Positions 26,914 through 35,338 of a stretch of DNA of 64,000 bases are shown in pieces. A model generated the notes under the pieces. It was given only the letters and a program-made list of their open reading frames with translations, had not been told where the DNA came from and did not search any database. The DNA lies in NCBI GenBank assembly GCA_913060515.1, contig CAJXRZ010000003.1, positions 62,001 through 126,000 on the forward strand. The letters run 5' to 3'. Position 1 is the first letter of the stretch. Each line of letters starts with the position of its first letter. The translations under genes were made by a program, and so were the position numbers. The DNA comes from an uncultured Pseudomonadota bacterium. Its GTDB lineage: Bacteria; Myxococcota_A; UBA796; CAJQPC01.

Positions 26914-27776
26914 CAGGAACTCCGAAACAGGCCGATGGGGGCCCGAAGATAGCGGTAGCCGTTGCTGTCTGGGGCCGGCAGATCGCCCCCATTGGCGTTG
27001 ACTTGCAGCGATTGAAAGATCAGCTTGGGCGGCGCCAAGGTGGCATCCCGGGTGGTGCGCATGGCCACGAAGTCCTCCAGGGTGGTGTCTCCCTGCAGGT
27101 GAGTGTTCTTGGCCTTGCTCTCCCCAACGGTGGTCTCCCACTGCACTTCGCGTCCGCCAGGCTGGTAGTCGTGGCCGACCATGATCCGGGTGTTGTCGGG
27201 GAAGGCATAGATCTTCTGGATCGAGGTGTACAGGCTCTCTGCGGAGCCCCCTGGGAAGTCACAGCGGCCTGTTCCGGAGTCCGGCATGAACAGGGCGTCA
27301 CCGGTGAAGAGCATGTCGCCGATGTGGAAGGTGTAGCAGGCCGGCGTGTGGCCCGGGGTGTGGAGGATGTTGACCTGGATTGAGCCCGCTTGGAGCTCCT
27401 GTCCTTCGGAGAAGAGCATGTCCCATTGGCTTCCGTCGGTGGCGAAGTCATCGTCGAAGTTGAAGACCCCCTTGAAGACACCCTGTACAGCCTGGATTTC
27501 CTGGCCAATGCCGATCTGGGCGCCCAGCTTCTCCTTCAGGAACTGAAAGGCCGAGAGGTGGTCGGCGTGGGCGTGGGTGTCCAGGACGTAGTGCACCTTT
27601 AGGTCCAGCTCTTGGGCCTTATCGACCAGTAGCTGAGCGGATTGGGTGCCAATGTCCACAGCCAGCGGGTCAAAGTCCAAGACGGGATCGATGATGAGGG
27701 CGTCGCGAGTGGCGGGGTCGTAGACCAGGTAAGTGAGGGTCCAAGTTGCCTTGTCGAAGAATGTGATGCACTCCAT
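26913..27776 (-). CDS. MBL-fold persulfide dioxygenase-like protein (Blh/ETHE1 family)
   Basis: A 287-residue metallo-beta-lactamase-fold protein. The metal motif THAHADHL lies near residues 67-73, with later ligands in HTPGHTPAC, FTGDALF and VGHDYQPGG. The sequence pattern (N-terminal FDKATWTLTYLVYDP, then PDSGTGRCDFPGG) is that of the ETHE1/Blh persulfide dioxygenases, which oxidise glutathione persulfide to sulfite with a single iron. Its neighbours are a universal stress protein downstream and, divergently, the cbb3 oxidase operon. A consensus sigma54 promoter lies about 50 bp upstream, so control by the local sigma54 activators is likely. Confidence 0.87.
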   Translation of the reverse strand: MECITFFDKATWTLTYLVYDPATRDALIIDPVLDFDPLAVDIGTQSAQLLVDKAQELDLKVHYVLDTHAHADHLSAFQFLKEKLGAQIGIGQEIQAVQGVFKGVFNFDDDFATDGSQWDMLFSEGQELQAGSIQVNILHTPGHTPACYTFHIGDMLFTGDALFMPDSGTGRCDFPGGSAESLYTSIQKIYAFPDNTRIMVGHDYQPGGREVQWETTVGESKAKNTHLQGDTTLEDFVAMRTTRDATLAPPKLIFQSLQVNANGGDLPAPDSNGYRYLRAPIGLFRSS

Positions 27777-27825
27777 GTCGCTGCTCCGTGGTTTGAGGCC
27801 TTCCGGCCGTGTGTTTCTTCATGAA

Positions 27826-27840
27826 GCAAAGGGCGTGCCA
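27826..27840 (-). promoter_or_regulatory. Sigma54 promoter for persulfide dioxygenase/USP operon
   Basis: Reading on the minus strand, TGGCACGCCCTTTGC gives the -24 GG and -12 GC with the obligatory 10-nt spacing and matches the sigma54 consensus at every conserved base. It lies about 50 bp before the ATG of the MBL-fold gene. Confidence 0.75.
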
Positions 27841-27899
27841 AGCGCCCAAGACGCGCTGGGGGTCGAGGTTCGCGTACGCCCAACTCAAAATCGCTCATT

Positions 27900-27915
27900 T
27901 AGGGTCAAATGGGGT
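27900..27915 (+). promoter_or_regulatory. Putative activator site between divergent sigma54 promoters
   Basis: TAGGGTCAAATGGGGT resembles TGGGTCA-N3-TGGGTCA, a motif seen better conserved at two other places in this island. It is about 60 bp from the leftward sigma54 promoter and 90 bp from the rightward one, a normal distance for an upstream activator sequence. The 27777-28043 gap otherwise holds only these promoters. Confidence 0.45.
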
Positions 27916-28005
27916 GCCTACTATTGAGACGTCGACCCTGATGCATCCCCCCTCCAACACGCGAGATTCCCACGCTATGGGCCTTTTCACCCACCCTGTT
28001 GGACT

Positions 28006-28020
28006 TGGCACGCCCGATGC
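28006..28020 (+). promoter_or_regulatory. Sigma54 promoter for cbb3 oxidase operon
   Basis: TGGCACGCCCGATGC has the -24/-12 GG-N10-GC spacing and one mismatch (ATGC for TTGC) to the sigma54 consensus. Transcription would start near 28032, just ahead of an AGGAGGG ribosome site and the ccoN GTG start, giving a very short leader. Confidence 0.65.
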
Positions 28021-28043
28021 TAATGCCCCGGCAGGAGGGCCCT

Positions 28044-29633
28044 GTGAACAACATGATCGCCCAGCTGCTCGCCATCGCATTTTTGGTCGGCACTTTGGGA
28101 CTACTCGCGCTGGTGGTGGCCATCACGCGGGGACAATTCAAAGACCTGGCGCAGGGGGCGAGCCTGCCCTTCGCATCAGGAGAGCGTGGATGGACCGAGG
28201 ACCCGGTGGCCGGGCCTCGCTTACAGACCGTGGTGGGTGCTGGCGGGGAGCCACCCGATCCAGAGGAGCTCGCCACCCGGCAAGCGGCGGATCGATCCAC
28301 ACACGTTCCTGTCGTTGCCTTCATGTACTCCGCGGTCTTCTGGTTGGTCGTGGGGAGCGTCTTCGGACTGCTGACCTCGCTCAAGTTCCACTGGCCAGAC
28401 ATGATGAGCGGCTCCGCAGCCGGGACCTTCGGACGCCTGCGCCCCCTTCACCTGAACACCGTCGCCTACGGCTGGCTGTCCATGGCCGGCATGGGCGTGG
28501 CCATCTGGCTGCTGCCACGCCTGCTCAAGACCCCGCTGCGCGGCGCGAACTGGGCGACCGCTGGGGCGGTGGTTTGAAACATCGGCATGTTGACCGCCAC
28601 CTCGGCCCTCTTCGTTGGCTGGACCGACGGCTTGGAGTGGTTGGAGTACCCCTGGCAGCTCGACGGCTTCTTCGTGGTGGGCGGGGCTCTGGCGGCCGTC
28701 CCGCTCTTCCTGATGCTGCCCCACCGGAAGGTGAAGCACCTCTACGTGAGCGCCCTCTACATCATTGGGGCGCTGACTTGGTTCCCGATCCTGTTCACGG
28801 TGGCCAACTGGCCTGATCTGCACTTCGGTGTTGAGCACGCCTTGGTCAACTGGTGGTTCGCCCACAACGTGCTCGGCCTGTGGTTCACCCCCATGGCGCT
28901 CGCGGCGGCCTACTACCTCATCCCCAAGATCGTCGGCAGGCCGATCTACTCCTACGGCCTCTCCCTGCTGGGCTTCTGGTCCCTGGCGCTGTTCTACAGC
29001 CAAGTCGGCGTTCACCACCTCATCGGCGGTCCAGTGCCCACCTGGGTGGTCACCCTCTCCATCGTCACCAGCGTCTCGATGATCATCCCGGTGATCGCCG
29101 TGGCCGTGAACCACCACCTCACCGTGCTCGGTCGCTTCCGCGCGCTCCGCCACTCTCCGGTGCTGCGATTCATTGTGGCCGGAGCGATGATGTACACCCT
29201 GGCCAGCCTCCAGGGCTCGGCCCACAGCCTGCGCGGCCTGAACACCCTCACCCACTTCACTCACTACACCATCGCCCACGCCCACCTGGGGGCCTATGGC
29301 TTCGCCTCGCTGGTCTTCTTTGGGGCGGCCTACTTCCTGCTTCCCCGGGTGACCGGACGAGAGTGGCCGAGTCGAGGCCTGGTGGACGTCCACTTTGGCT
29401 TGGTGATGGTGGGCTTCTTGGTCTACTTCGTCACTCTGTCCATCGGCGGGCTGCTCCAAGGCTCCGCGATGTTGGACGCTGACACACCCTTCATGGAGTC
29501 GGTCCGGGTGGCCGCCCCCTGGCTCTGGGGACGCAGCCTAGGTGGGACCCTGATGACCCTGGGGCACTTCGTCTTCGCCGGCCACACCCTCGCCCTCATC
29601 TTCAAGAAGCCCACGGCTGCGGAGACGGCATGA
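28044..29633 (+). pseudogene. ccoN: cbb3-type cytochrome oxidase subunit I (ccoN), interrupted by in-frame TGA
   Basis: Catalytic subunit of a cbb3 (C-family) heme-copper oxidase. The 5' part (28044-28574) holds the first helices and the low-spin heme ligand region PLHLNTVAYGW. A TGA at 28575-28577 then interrupts the frame, and the same frame resumes immediately (Asn-Ile-Gly) and runs to 29633. The 3' part contains YSQVGVHH, NHH and the HYTIAHAHLGAYGF heme-ligand helix. At the stop, the family usually has Trp before Asn, so TGA replaces TGG by one base. Everything else is intact, so this is a recent nonsense mutation, a sequencing error or, less likely, readthrough. The GTG start at 28044 has AGGAGGG 5 nt upstream. 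It overlaps ccoO by four bases. Confidence 0.85.
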
Positions 29634-30226
29634 AAAACGAAGCCCTGTTTACCCTCTTGGGGGCCACTGGCATCCTGCTCTTCGCAGGCGGCGGCCTGGT
29701 CCTGGCCCCCTACATGCAGCTCAGTGACACCCCTCCAAGCCCGGGCCTGGAGCCCTACTCCCAAGAGGAAGCGGAAGGACGTGCCCTCTATGTCTCTCTG
29801 GGTTGCATGTACTGCCACTCCCAGCAGCCACGGGACCCCAGTCAGGCGCCCGACGGAGAGCGCGGCTGGGGCCGCCCCAGCGTGCCGGGGGACTACGTCT
29901 ACGACTACCCGCACCAACTGGGGACCATGCGCACGGGCCCTGACCTCTTCAACGTGGGCAAGCGCTTGGCCAGCGAAGACTGGCATCTGATCCACCTCTA
30001 CCAACCCAGAGCGGTGGTCGAAGGCAGCATCATGCCCAGCTACCCCTTCCTCTTCGAGCACGTCCCGGAGCCGTCAGAGGGGGACCGGATCGTGGCCGTA
30101 CCCGAGGAATGGCTGGCAAAGCCCGGCACCGTCATCGCGACGCAGGATGCCCTCAAGCTGACCGCCTACCTGCTCACCCTCGACCACGACGACCCCGTAC
30201 TGGAGGCCTCCGATGAAGCCCGGTGA
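29630..30226 (+). CDS. ccoO: cbb3-type cytochrome oxidase subunit II (CcoO), monoheme cytochrome c
   Basis: A 198-residue membrane-anchored cytochrome c. One N-terminal helix (residues ~5-27) anchors a periplasmic domain with the heme c motif CMYCHSQ (Cys59). The pattern ALYVSLGCMYCHSQQPRDP, the VYDYPHQLGTMRTGPDL segment with its conserved Arg-Thr-Gly-Pro-Asp, and IMPSYPFLF, which supplies the axial Met, are typical of CcoO. It passes electrons from CcoP or soluble cytochrome c to CcoN. The ATG overlaps the ccoN stop (ATGA) and the gene overlaps ccoP by 14 bp. Length is normal for the family. Confidence 0.93.
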   Translation: MKNEALFTLLGATGILLFAGGGLVLAPYMQLSDTPPSPGLEPYSQEEAEGRALYVSLGCMYCHSQQPRDPSQAPDGERGWGRPSVPGDYVYDYPHQLGTMRTGPDLFNVGKRLASEDWHLIHLYQPRAVVEGSIMPSYPFLFEHVPEPSEGDRIVAVPEEWLAKPGTVIATQDALKLTAYLLTLDHDDPVLEASDEAR

Positions 30227-30794
30227 CAACGCACGCGCCCGAGAGGGCGAGGAGCCCCACGAGGCACCAAGGAGCGTGCCCTTTGCGATGGCCCTGTTGG
30301 TGATGAGCGTAGGGGTCTGGGGAGCTTGGTACTTCAGCAACTTCGCCGGCTTGGGCGGAGAGGACCTTGGAGACGCGCGCACCCCCGCGGTGCTCATGCC
30401 CGCCGTCCAGGCGGCCGGAGAGGGCCCTGACGGCGGCGCCATCTACACGGCGCGCTGCGTGGCCTGTCATCAAGGGACCGGCCTAGGCCTGAGCGGCGCC
30501 TTTCCTCCGCTGGCCGGCAGTGAGTGGGTCGTGGGCGCGCCCGAGCGCCCGATCGCCATCGCCCTGTACGGATTCCAGGGAGCCATCACGGTGGCCGGAA
30601 CGGACTACGCCTCGGCCATGCCCGCCCAGGCCCTCACCGACGACGAGGCCGCCGCCGTCCTTAGCTACGTCCGTGAGAGCTGGGACAACCAAGCCCAAGC
30701 CATCTCGCCGGAGCAGGTCGCCGCAGTCCGGGAAGCCTTGGGCGAGCGCGGCCCCATGGACGGGCAGAGCGAGCTTGAGGCTTTGTACCCCTGA
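30213..30794 (+). CDS. ccoP: CcoP-like membrane cytochrome c (single heme)
   Basis: A 193-residue cytochrome c with one N-terminal transmembrane helix (about residues 24-43) and one heme c motif, CVACH (Cys82). The GLSGAFPPLAGSEWV segment and MPAQALTDDEAAAVLSYVRE helix are standard for class I cytochrome c domains; Met in SAMPAQ is the probable axial ligand. It takes the position of ccoP, but canonical CcoP has two heme c sites, so this is a reduced form. It starts inside the end of ccoO and its stop overlaps the copper-ATPase start by one base. Confidence 0.82.
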   Translation: MKPGDNARAREGEEPHEAPRSVPFAMALLVMSVGVWGAWYFSNFAGLGGEDLGDARTPAVLMPAVQAAGEGPDGGAIYTARCVACHQGTGLGLSGAFPPLAGSEWVVGAPERPIAIALYGFQGAITVAGTDYASAMPAQALTDDEAAAVLSYVRESWDNQAQAISPEQVAAVREALGERGPMDGQSELEALYP

Positions 30795-32917
30795 TGGTGG
30801 CGAGCCTCCCCCAGCCGGAGCCCCTGCTCCTGCAGGTGGACGGAATGTACTGCGTGAGCTGCGCCAGGGCACTGCAGGCGGTCCTGCACAGGCTGCCGGG
30901 GGTAGAGCGCGCTCAGGTGGCCATCGCCTCCAGCGTCGCCAGCATCGAGCTGCTCCCCAACGCCGACAGGGATCAGGTCCTCTCCGAGGCCATCTCGGCG
31001 TCCATCGCCCTGGGCTACCCCGCTCAGCTCTGGTCCCCCGTGTCCCTGAGCGTCCCCGCCAGCACCGGCGATCTGCCCGCCCGCTTGGCCATCGGCGTCT
31101 TCTTGGGCATGTGGGTGATGGCGGCCCAGATCGCCCTGTACACCGGCCACGTCGGGAACCCAGAGGAGCAGCTCCTCCTGGCCCGCTTGGCGGGTCTGGG
31201 GGCGACCCCCATCGTCTTCGGGGCGGGCTCCAACATCCTCAAGGCGGGCTGGCGCACTTTGCGCGCCAAAGTCCCTGGCATGGACGCCCTGGTCGCCCTG
31301 GGCAGCATCGGCGCCTGGGTCCTATCCATGGCCCAGCTCCTCCGTGGCTCCCACGAGGTGTGGTTCGACTCCGCGGCGATGCTCATCGTCTTCCTCATCC
31401 TGGGCCGCTTGGTGGAGGGCAGGGTCCGCGCCCAAGGTGCAGACGCCGTTCGCGCACTGCTGGCCTTGGCGCCGCCCACGGCCCAAGTCCTTCGCGGGGG
31501 GGCCTGGGTCGAGGCCACGGTGTCCTCGCTGGCGGTAGGCGAGCGCATTCGGGTGCGTCCGCACACCGATCTGAGCGTGGACGCTGAGGTGTTGGAGGGG
31601 AAGAGTCACCTGGACACTTCCTCCCTCAGCGGCGAGTCCAAGGCCGTCCTGGTGAGACCTGGGGACGCGATCTTTGCAGGCACCCAGAACTTGGAGGGCA
31701 CCCTGGAGGCCCGCATCACGGCTCCCCTCGGGGAGCGGCGCATCGATCAGATCGCCAAGCAGGTGCGGGTGGCCTTAGAGCAGCGCAGCCAACCCATGGG
31801 CCTGGACCAGCGACTGGCGGAGCTCTGGTTCCCAATCGTGCTGGTCTTTGCGCTGCTCGCCCTTGGGATCGGGCTGTGGGTCACCACCTGGGATCAAGCG
31901 CTCCTTCGGGCCCTCTCCGTCCTGGTCATCACCTGCCCTTGCGCCCTGAGCATCGCCAGTCCCTTGGTGAGCGCCGTGGCCATCGGACGGGCGGCCAAGA
32001 AGGGCATCCTCTTTCGCGACCCCGGCGCCTTGAGGGGCTTGGCGGAGGTCCAGACTCTGAGCTTCGACAAGACCGGCACCCTGACCGCCGGACACCCTCA
32101 GCTGGTGGGGGTGGACGCCGTTGCGGACCAGAGCGAGGCGCAGATCCTCGAGCTGGCGACCTTGGCCGAGTCCACCTCCGAGCACCCCTTGGCCCGCGCG
32201 CTGCACCGCGAGGGGCCGGTGTTGCCAGGTCGCTTCATCGAACACCCGGGCTTGGGGGTGGAGTGGATCGGCCCACAGGGACACATCAAGGTGGGCGCTC
32301 GCAGCTTCTTCAACGGCCTGCCCCTGCCCGCCAGTTCCACGACCGAGGCCTGGCTATCCCAGGACGGAGTGCTCCTCGGCCGGCTACGCTTCGAGGACGC
32401 CCTGCGCCCCGAAGCCTCAGCGGTCGTTCAGCGGCTCTCAAAACGCTTCGAGCTGGAGCTGCTCTCCGGAGACGCCAAGGGCCCGGTCGACCGCGTCGCC
32501 AAGGCCTTGAACATTCGCGAGGCGCGGGCGGCTTGCAGCCCAGAGGACAAAGCTGCCCACATCCAAGGAAAGCAGCAGAGGGTGCTCTTCGTTGGGGATG
32601 GCGTCAACGACGCCCCCGCCCTGGCGAGCGCCCACATTGGAATGGCGGTGGGTGCGGCCAGCGATCCGGCCAAGGCCTCAGCCGCCGTGGTCCTGGCCGG
32701 GGGAGGCCTGGAGCGTGTAGAGCAAGCCCTGAACATCGCCCAGCGTGCACATCGAGACACCCGCGGCGCGCTGACCTGGGCGGCGGTCTACAACGGCATC
32801 GCCCTACCCATGGCCATGGCGGGCTGGGTTCGACCCCACTGGGCGGTGCTCGCCATGCTGGCGAGTTCCCTGTCCATCACCTGGGCTGTGCTGCGCCCCT
32901 TGCGCACCCCCGCCTAG
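30794..32917 (+). CDS. ccoI: Copper-translocating P1B-type ATPase (CcoI/CopA2-like)
   Basis: A 707-residue P-type ATPase. An N-terminal heavy-metal domain has CVSC (Cys20, Cys23). The transport helix contains CPC (381-383), followed by the phosphorylation motif DKTGT (Asp425), and the hinge GDGVNDAPAL lies near the C-terminus. Placement directly after ccoNOP matches CcoI/FixI, the copper exporter needed to load CuB in cbb3 oxidases. The start ATG overlaps the ccoP stop by one base. The gene converges on the sigma54 activator gene, with the two stops overlapping. No ccoG, ccoH or ccoS is visible nearby. Confidence 0.9.
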   Translation: MVASLPQPEPLLLQVDGMYCVSCARALQAVLHRLPGVERAQVAIASSVASIELLPNADRDQVLSEAISASIALGYPAQLWSPVSLSVPASTGDLPARLAIGVFLGMWVMAAQIALYTGHVGNPEEQLLLARLAGLGATPIVFGAGSNILKAGWRTLRAKVPGMDALVALGSIGAWVLSMAQLLRGSHEVWFDSAAMLIVFLILGRLVEGRVRAQGADAVRALLALAPPTAQVLRGGAWVEATVSSLAVGERIRVRPHTDLSVDAEVLEGKSHLDTSSLSGESKAVLVRPGDAIFAGTQNLEGTLEARITAPLGERRIDQIAKQVRVALEQRSQPMGLDQRLAELWFPIVLVFALLALGIGLWVTTWDQALLRALSVLVITCPCALSIASPLVSAVAIGRAAKKGILFRDPGALRGLAEVQTLSFDKTGTLTAGHPQLVGVDAVADQSEAQILELATLAESTSEHPLARALHREGPVLPGRFIEHPGLGVEWIGPQGHIKVGARSFFNGLPLPASSTTEAWLSQDGVLLGRLRFEDALRPEASAVVQRLSKRFELELLSGDAKGPVDRVAKALNIREARAACSPEDKAAHIQGKQQRVLFVGDGVNDAPALASAHIGMAVGAASDPAKASAAVVLAGGGLERVEQALNIAQRAHRDTRGALTWAAVYNGIALPMAMAGWVRPHWAVLAMLASSLSITWAVLRPLRTPA

Positions 32918-33894
32918 ATCAGGCTGTGCTCTTTGAGCTTCCGGTACAGGGTGGAGCGCGAGACCCCCAAAGCCTCAGCCATGGCTCCTCTGCGTCCCCC
33001 GTGTTCCTGCCAAGCCTGCACGAGCTGCGTACGCTCCAGGGCGGCAAGGTCCACCGTCTCTGGGACCGCTTCGGGGCTGCCGGAGTAGACCTCGGGTCCC
33101 TCTCCGCGCAGCTCTGGGCTGAGCTCATCGAGGGTCAGGGTCTGGCCCTCCCCAAGCACAAAGGCCGACTGCAGCACGTTGTCGAGCTCCCGGATGTTCC
33201 CCGGCCAGGAGTAAATCTGCATCGCTCTCCAGGTCTCCTGAGAGAGGCTGAGCACCTGGCGTCCTCCCATGCGGTTGAGCTTGTCGATCAAGGTCCAGGT
33301 CAGCAGCTCCAAGTCCCCATCCCGCTCTCTCAACGCAGGAAGGCGCACGACCACGACCCGCAGGCGGTACATCAAGTCCTCTCGGAAGCGCTTGGCTGCG
33401 ACGAGCTCACGGAGGCTGGAGTTGGTCGCCGAGACGATGCGCAGGTCCACGCTGACCTCGCGCGAGCCACCGACTGGAAAGAAGCGTCGATCCTGAAGAA
33501 CCCGGAGCAAGCGCCCCTGAACGTCCAGCGGAATCTCCGCTACTTCATCCAGAAAGAGCGTGCCTTGGTGGGCCTGAAGCATCAGCCCATCCCTGGAGCG
33601 CACGGCACCGGTGAAGGCCCCCTTGACGTGCCCAAAGAGCTCGCTGGCCAAGAGCTCTGAGCCAAAGCTGGCGCAGTTGACCGCTCGGAAGGGGTGCTGG
33701 GCTCGGGCCCCAGCGGCGTGGAGGGCTTGCGCCGCCAGGTCCTTTCCGGTCCCGCTCTCCCCACGAAGAAGCACGTTGATGTCGCTGTTTGCGGCACGCC
33801 CCAGCTGAACGAAGAGGCGCTCCATCTGAGGAGACCGCGCCACCATTCCGTGGAAATTGGTGGCCTTGAGCTTGGGTCGATGAATCAGGGGCAT
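32914..33894 (-). CDS. Sigma54-dependent activator without receiver domain (PspF-like layout)
   Basis: A 326-residue enhancer-binding protein. It starts almost directly with the AAA+ ATPase: Walker A GESGTGKD at residues 45-52, the sigma54-contacting loop GAFTGA at 92-97 and Walker B in LFLDEVAEI. It ends in a Fis-type helix-turn-helix (GAMAEALGVSRSTLYRKLKEH). There is no N-terminal receiver, GAF or PAS domain, so activity may be set by another protein or by expression. Its start codon is embedded in a tandem TGGGTCA repeat, which also occurs near sigma54 promoters in this island. This suggests autoregulation and makes it the candidate regulator of the sulfur/cbb3 genes. Confidence 0.9.
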   Translation of the reverse strand: MPLIHRPKLKATNFHGMVARSPQMERLFVQLGRAANSDINVLLRGESGTGKDLAAQALHAAGARAQHPFRAVNCASFGSELLASELFGHVKGAFTGAVRSRDGLMLQAHQGTLFLDEVAEIPLDVQGRLLRVLQDRRFFPVGGSREVSVDLRIVSATNSSLRELVAAKRFREDLMYRLRVVVVRLPALRERDGDLELLTWTLIDKLNRMGGRQVLSLSQETWRAMQIYSWPGNIRELDNVLQSAFVLGEGQTLTLDELSPELRGEGPEVYSGSPEAVPETVDLAALERTQLVQAWQEHGGRRGAMAEALGVSRSTLYRKLKEHSLI

Positions 33895-33910
33895 GACCCA
33901 TTATGACCCA
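33894..33910 (-). promoter_or_regulatory. Tandem TGGGTCA repeat over activator start codon
   Basis: On the minus strand TGGGTCA-TAA-TGGGTCA is a perfect direct repeat with 10-bp periodicity. The second copy ends on the first base of the ATG of the PspF-like activator gene. The same motif is found at 37209-37224 and, weaker, at 27900-27915. Confidence 0.5.
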
Positions 33911-33951
33911 GGGCGACTCTGCGTGTTGTGCAGGCCGCCCCCAGCCCCGGA

Positions 33952-35241
33952 TCAGAGGCCCAGCTCCGCGAGCTTTCGGTAGAGGGTGCGGGCGGAGACC
34001 CCCAGGGCCTTGGCCAGTGAGGCGCGGTCCCCGGGGTGGGCTTGAACCGCCCAGCGCAGGTAGTCCCGCTCCGCCTGCTCCAGGGAAACAAGCTCCCGCT
34101 CCCCCACTCGGCTGGGCATCAGGCTCAAGTGCTGTGCCTCGATTCGGGCCCCATCACAGAGCAGGGCAGCCCGCTGCATCAGGTTTCGCAGCTCCCGGAT
34201 GTTGCCGGGGAAGGTGTGCTGACGCAGACGGGCCAGCGCGCTCTGGCCCAGTGACTTGCCGCTGCCCTCCAGGAACTGGGCGCAGAGCACCGGCAGATCC
34301 TCCAAGCGCTCGCGCAGGGCGGGAATGGGAATGGGGAAGGCGTTGATCCGGTAGTACAGGTCCAGGCGGAAGCGCCCTTGTTGCGTGGCCAGCTCCAGAT
34401 CCGCGTGCGTGGCACAGACCAGTCGAAAGTCGGCTTTGATGGCCTCGACTGAGCCAACGCGCCTGTAGGTTCCGGACTCCAAGAGCCGCAGGAGCTTGAC
34501 CTGAAGCCCCAGGGGAACGTCCCCAATCTCATCCAAGAAGAGCGTGCCGCCGCGCGCGGCCTCTACCAGCCCAAGCTTGCGGTCCCTGGCACCGGTGAAC
34601 GAGCCAGCTTCATGACCAAAGAGCTCCGACTCAAAGAGGCTGGCGGAGAGGCCGCTGCACTCCACTGGCACAAAGGGAGCAGAGCCGCGAATGGACTCTT
34701 CATGCAAGGCCCGCGCGAAGAGCTCCTTTCCGGTCCCGCTCTCCCCCAGCAGCAGGACGGGGAGTTGGGAGGGAGCCACCCGTCGGATGCCCTCCAAGGC
34801 GCGGTTGAAGACCGCTGAGTCCCCCACCAAGCCAGCGACTCCCGGCAAAGGCGAGGCCACCGTGAGGTTCTGAATGAACTCAATGAAGGCGATGATCTGG
34901 CCCTGTCGGTCTCGAACCGGCTCCATCGAGACGTCCACGTGCTCGGCCCCAGAGCGGCACTGGTGCACATGAAGCACCCGAGCAGGACCGTCCCGCTCGA
35001 TGCACTGGCGCAGGGGGCAGGTCTCTCCGTGCTCGTCGCAGGGGCCCTTGAAGCGGTGGGAGATCTCATGACAGCGGTCCTCCCCCAGGCGGATGTGCTC
35101 CTGGTAGCGCGAGCGATAGCTGGGGTTGGCGTGCAGGATTCGATAGTCGCGCGAGAGCAGGATGGCGGGGACCAAGGCGCCGTCGACGTCCTTTCGGGCG
35201 CGGCTCAGGGCGGGGTGACTGTCAGAAATGGCAGGAGACAT
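33952..35241 (-). CDS. PAS-domain sigma54-dependent activator
   Basis: An enhancer-binding protein of about 429 residues. A PAS-like sensor (about residues 25-130) contains several Cys and His residues ([22 protein letters not shown]), which could bind a metal, heme or Fe-S cofactor or sense redox or sulfur. It precedes the AAA+ domain with Walker A GESGTGKE, the loop GSFTGA (a Ser variant of GAFTGA) and a C-terminal Fis-type HTH ([18 protein letters not shown]). The start is ambiguous: ATG at 35241 or a longer ATG at 35259, neither with a good ribosome site. It is upstream of the PspF-like activator on the same strand and divergent from the DUF1641/SQR operon, its likely target. Confidence 0.88.
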   Translation of the reverse strand: MSPAISDSHPALSRARKDVDGALVPAILLSRDYRILHANPSYRSRYQEHIRLGEDRCHEISHRFKGPCDEHGETCPLRQCIERDGPARVLHVHQCRSGAEHVDVSMEPVRDRQGQIIAFIEFIQNLTVASPLPGVAGLVGDSAVFNRALEGIRRVAPSQLPVLLLGESGTGKELFARALHEESIRGSAPFVPVECSGLSASLFESELFGHEAGSFTGARDRKLGLVEAARGGTLFLDEIGDVPLGLQVKLLRLLESGTYRRVGSVEAIKADFRLVCATHADLELATQQGRFRLDLYYRINAFPIPIPALRERLEDLPVLCAQFLEGSGKSLGQSALARLRQHTFPGNIRELRNLMQRAALLCDGARIEAQHLSLMPSRVGERELVSLEQAERDYLRWAVQAHPGDRASLAKALGVSARTLYRKLAELGL

Positions 35242-35242
35242 C

Positions 35243-35256
35243 TGCCAATTGTGGCA
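35243..35256. promoter_or_regulatory. Palindrome upstream of DUF1641/SQR operon
   Basis: TGCCAATTGTGGCA is an inverted repeat (TGCCA-N4-TGGCA) 42 bp upstream of the sigma54 -24 element at 35298 and at the 5' end of the divergent PAS-activator gene. It is a candidate binding site for that activator, but no second copy was found. Confidence 0.35.
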
Positions 35257-35297
35257 CATGAGGCCGTCAAGGTGCGCACCTGACGCAGATCAGCTCT

Positions 35298-35312
35298 TGG
35301 AACACTCCTTGC
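35298..35312 (+). promoter_or_regulatory. Sigma54 promoter for DUF1641/SQR operon
   Basis: TGGAACACTCCTTGC has the exact GG-N10-GC spacing and a perfect TTGC -12 element, with two mismatches in the -24 half. It lies 27 bp before the ATG of the DUF1641 gene. Confidence 0.65.
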
Positions 35313-35338
35313 AAACCAGGGATTCGCACGGAGGCCCC

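Noticed and set aside
28575-28577. TGA in ccoN as a selenocysteine codon
   Set aside because: The family has Trp, not Cys, at the position; no SECIS-like hairpin or selenium genes are seen nearby.
33911-33951. Sigma54 promoter between the two activator genes
   Set aside because: A GG and GC pair exists on the minus strand but with 9-nt instead of 10-nt spacing and poor flanking match.
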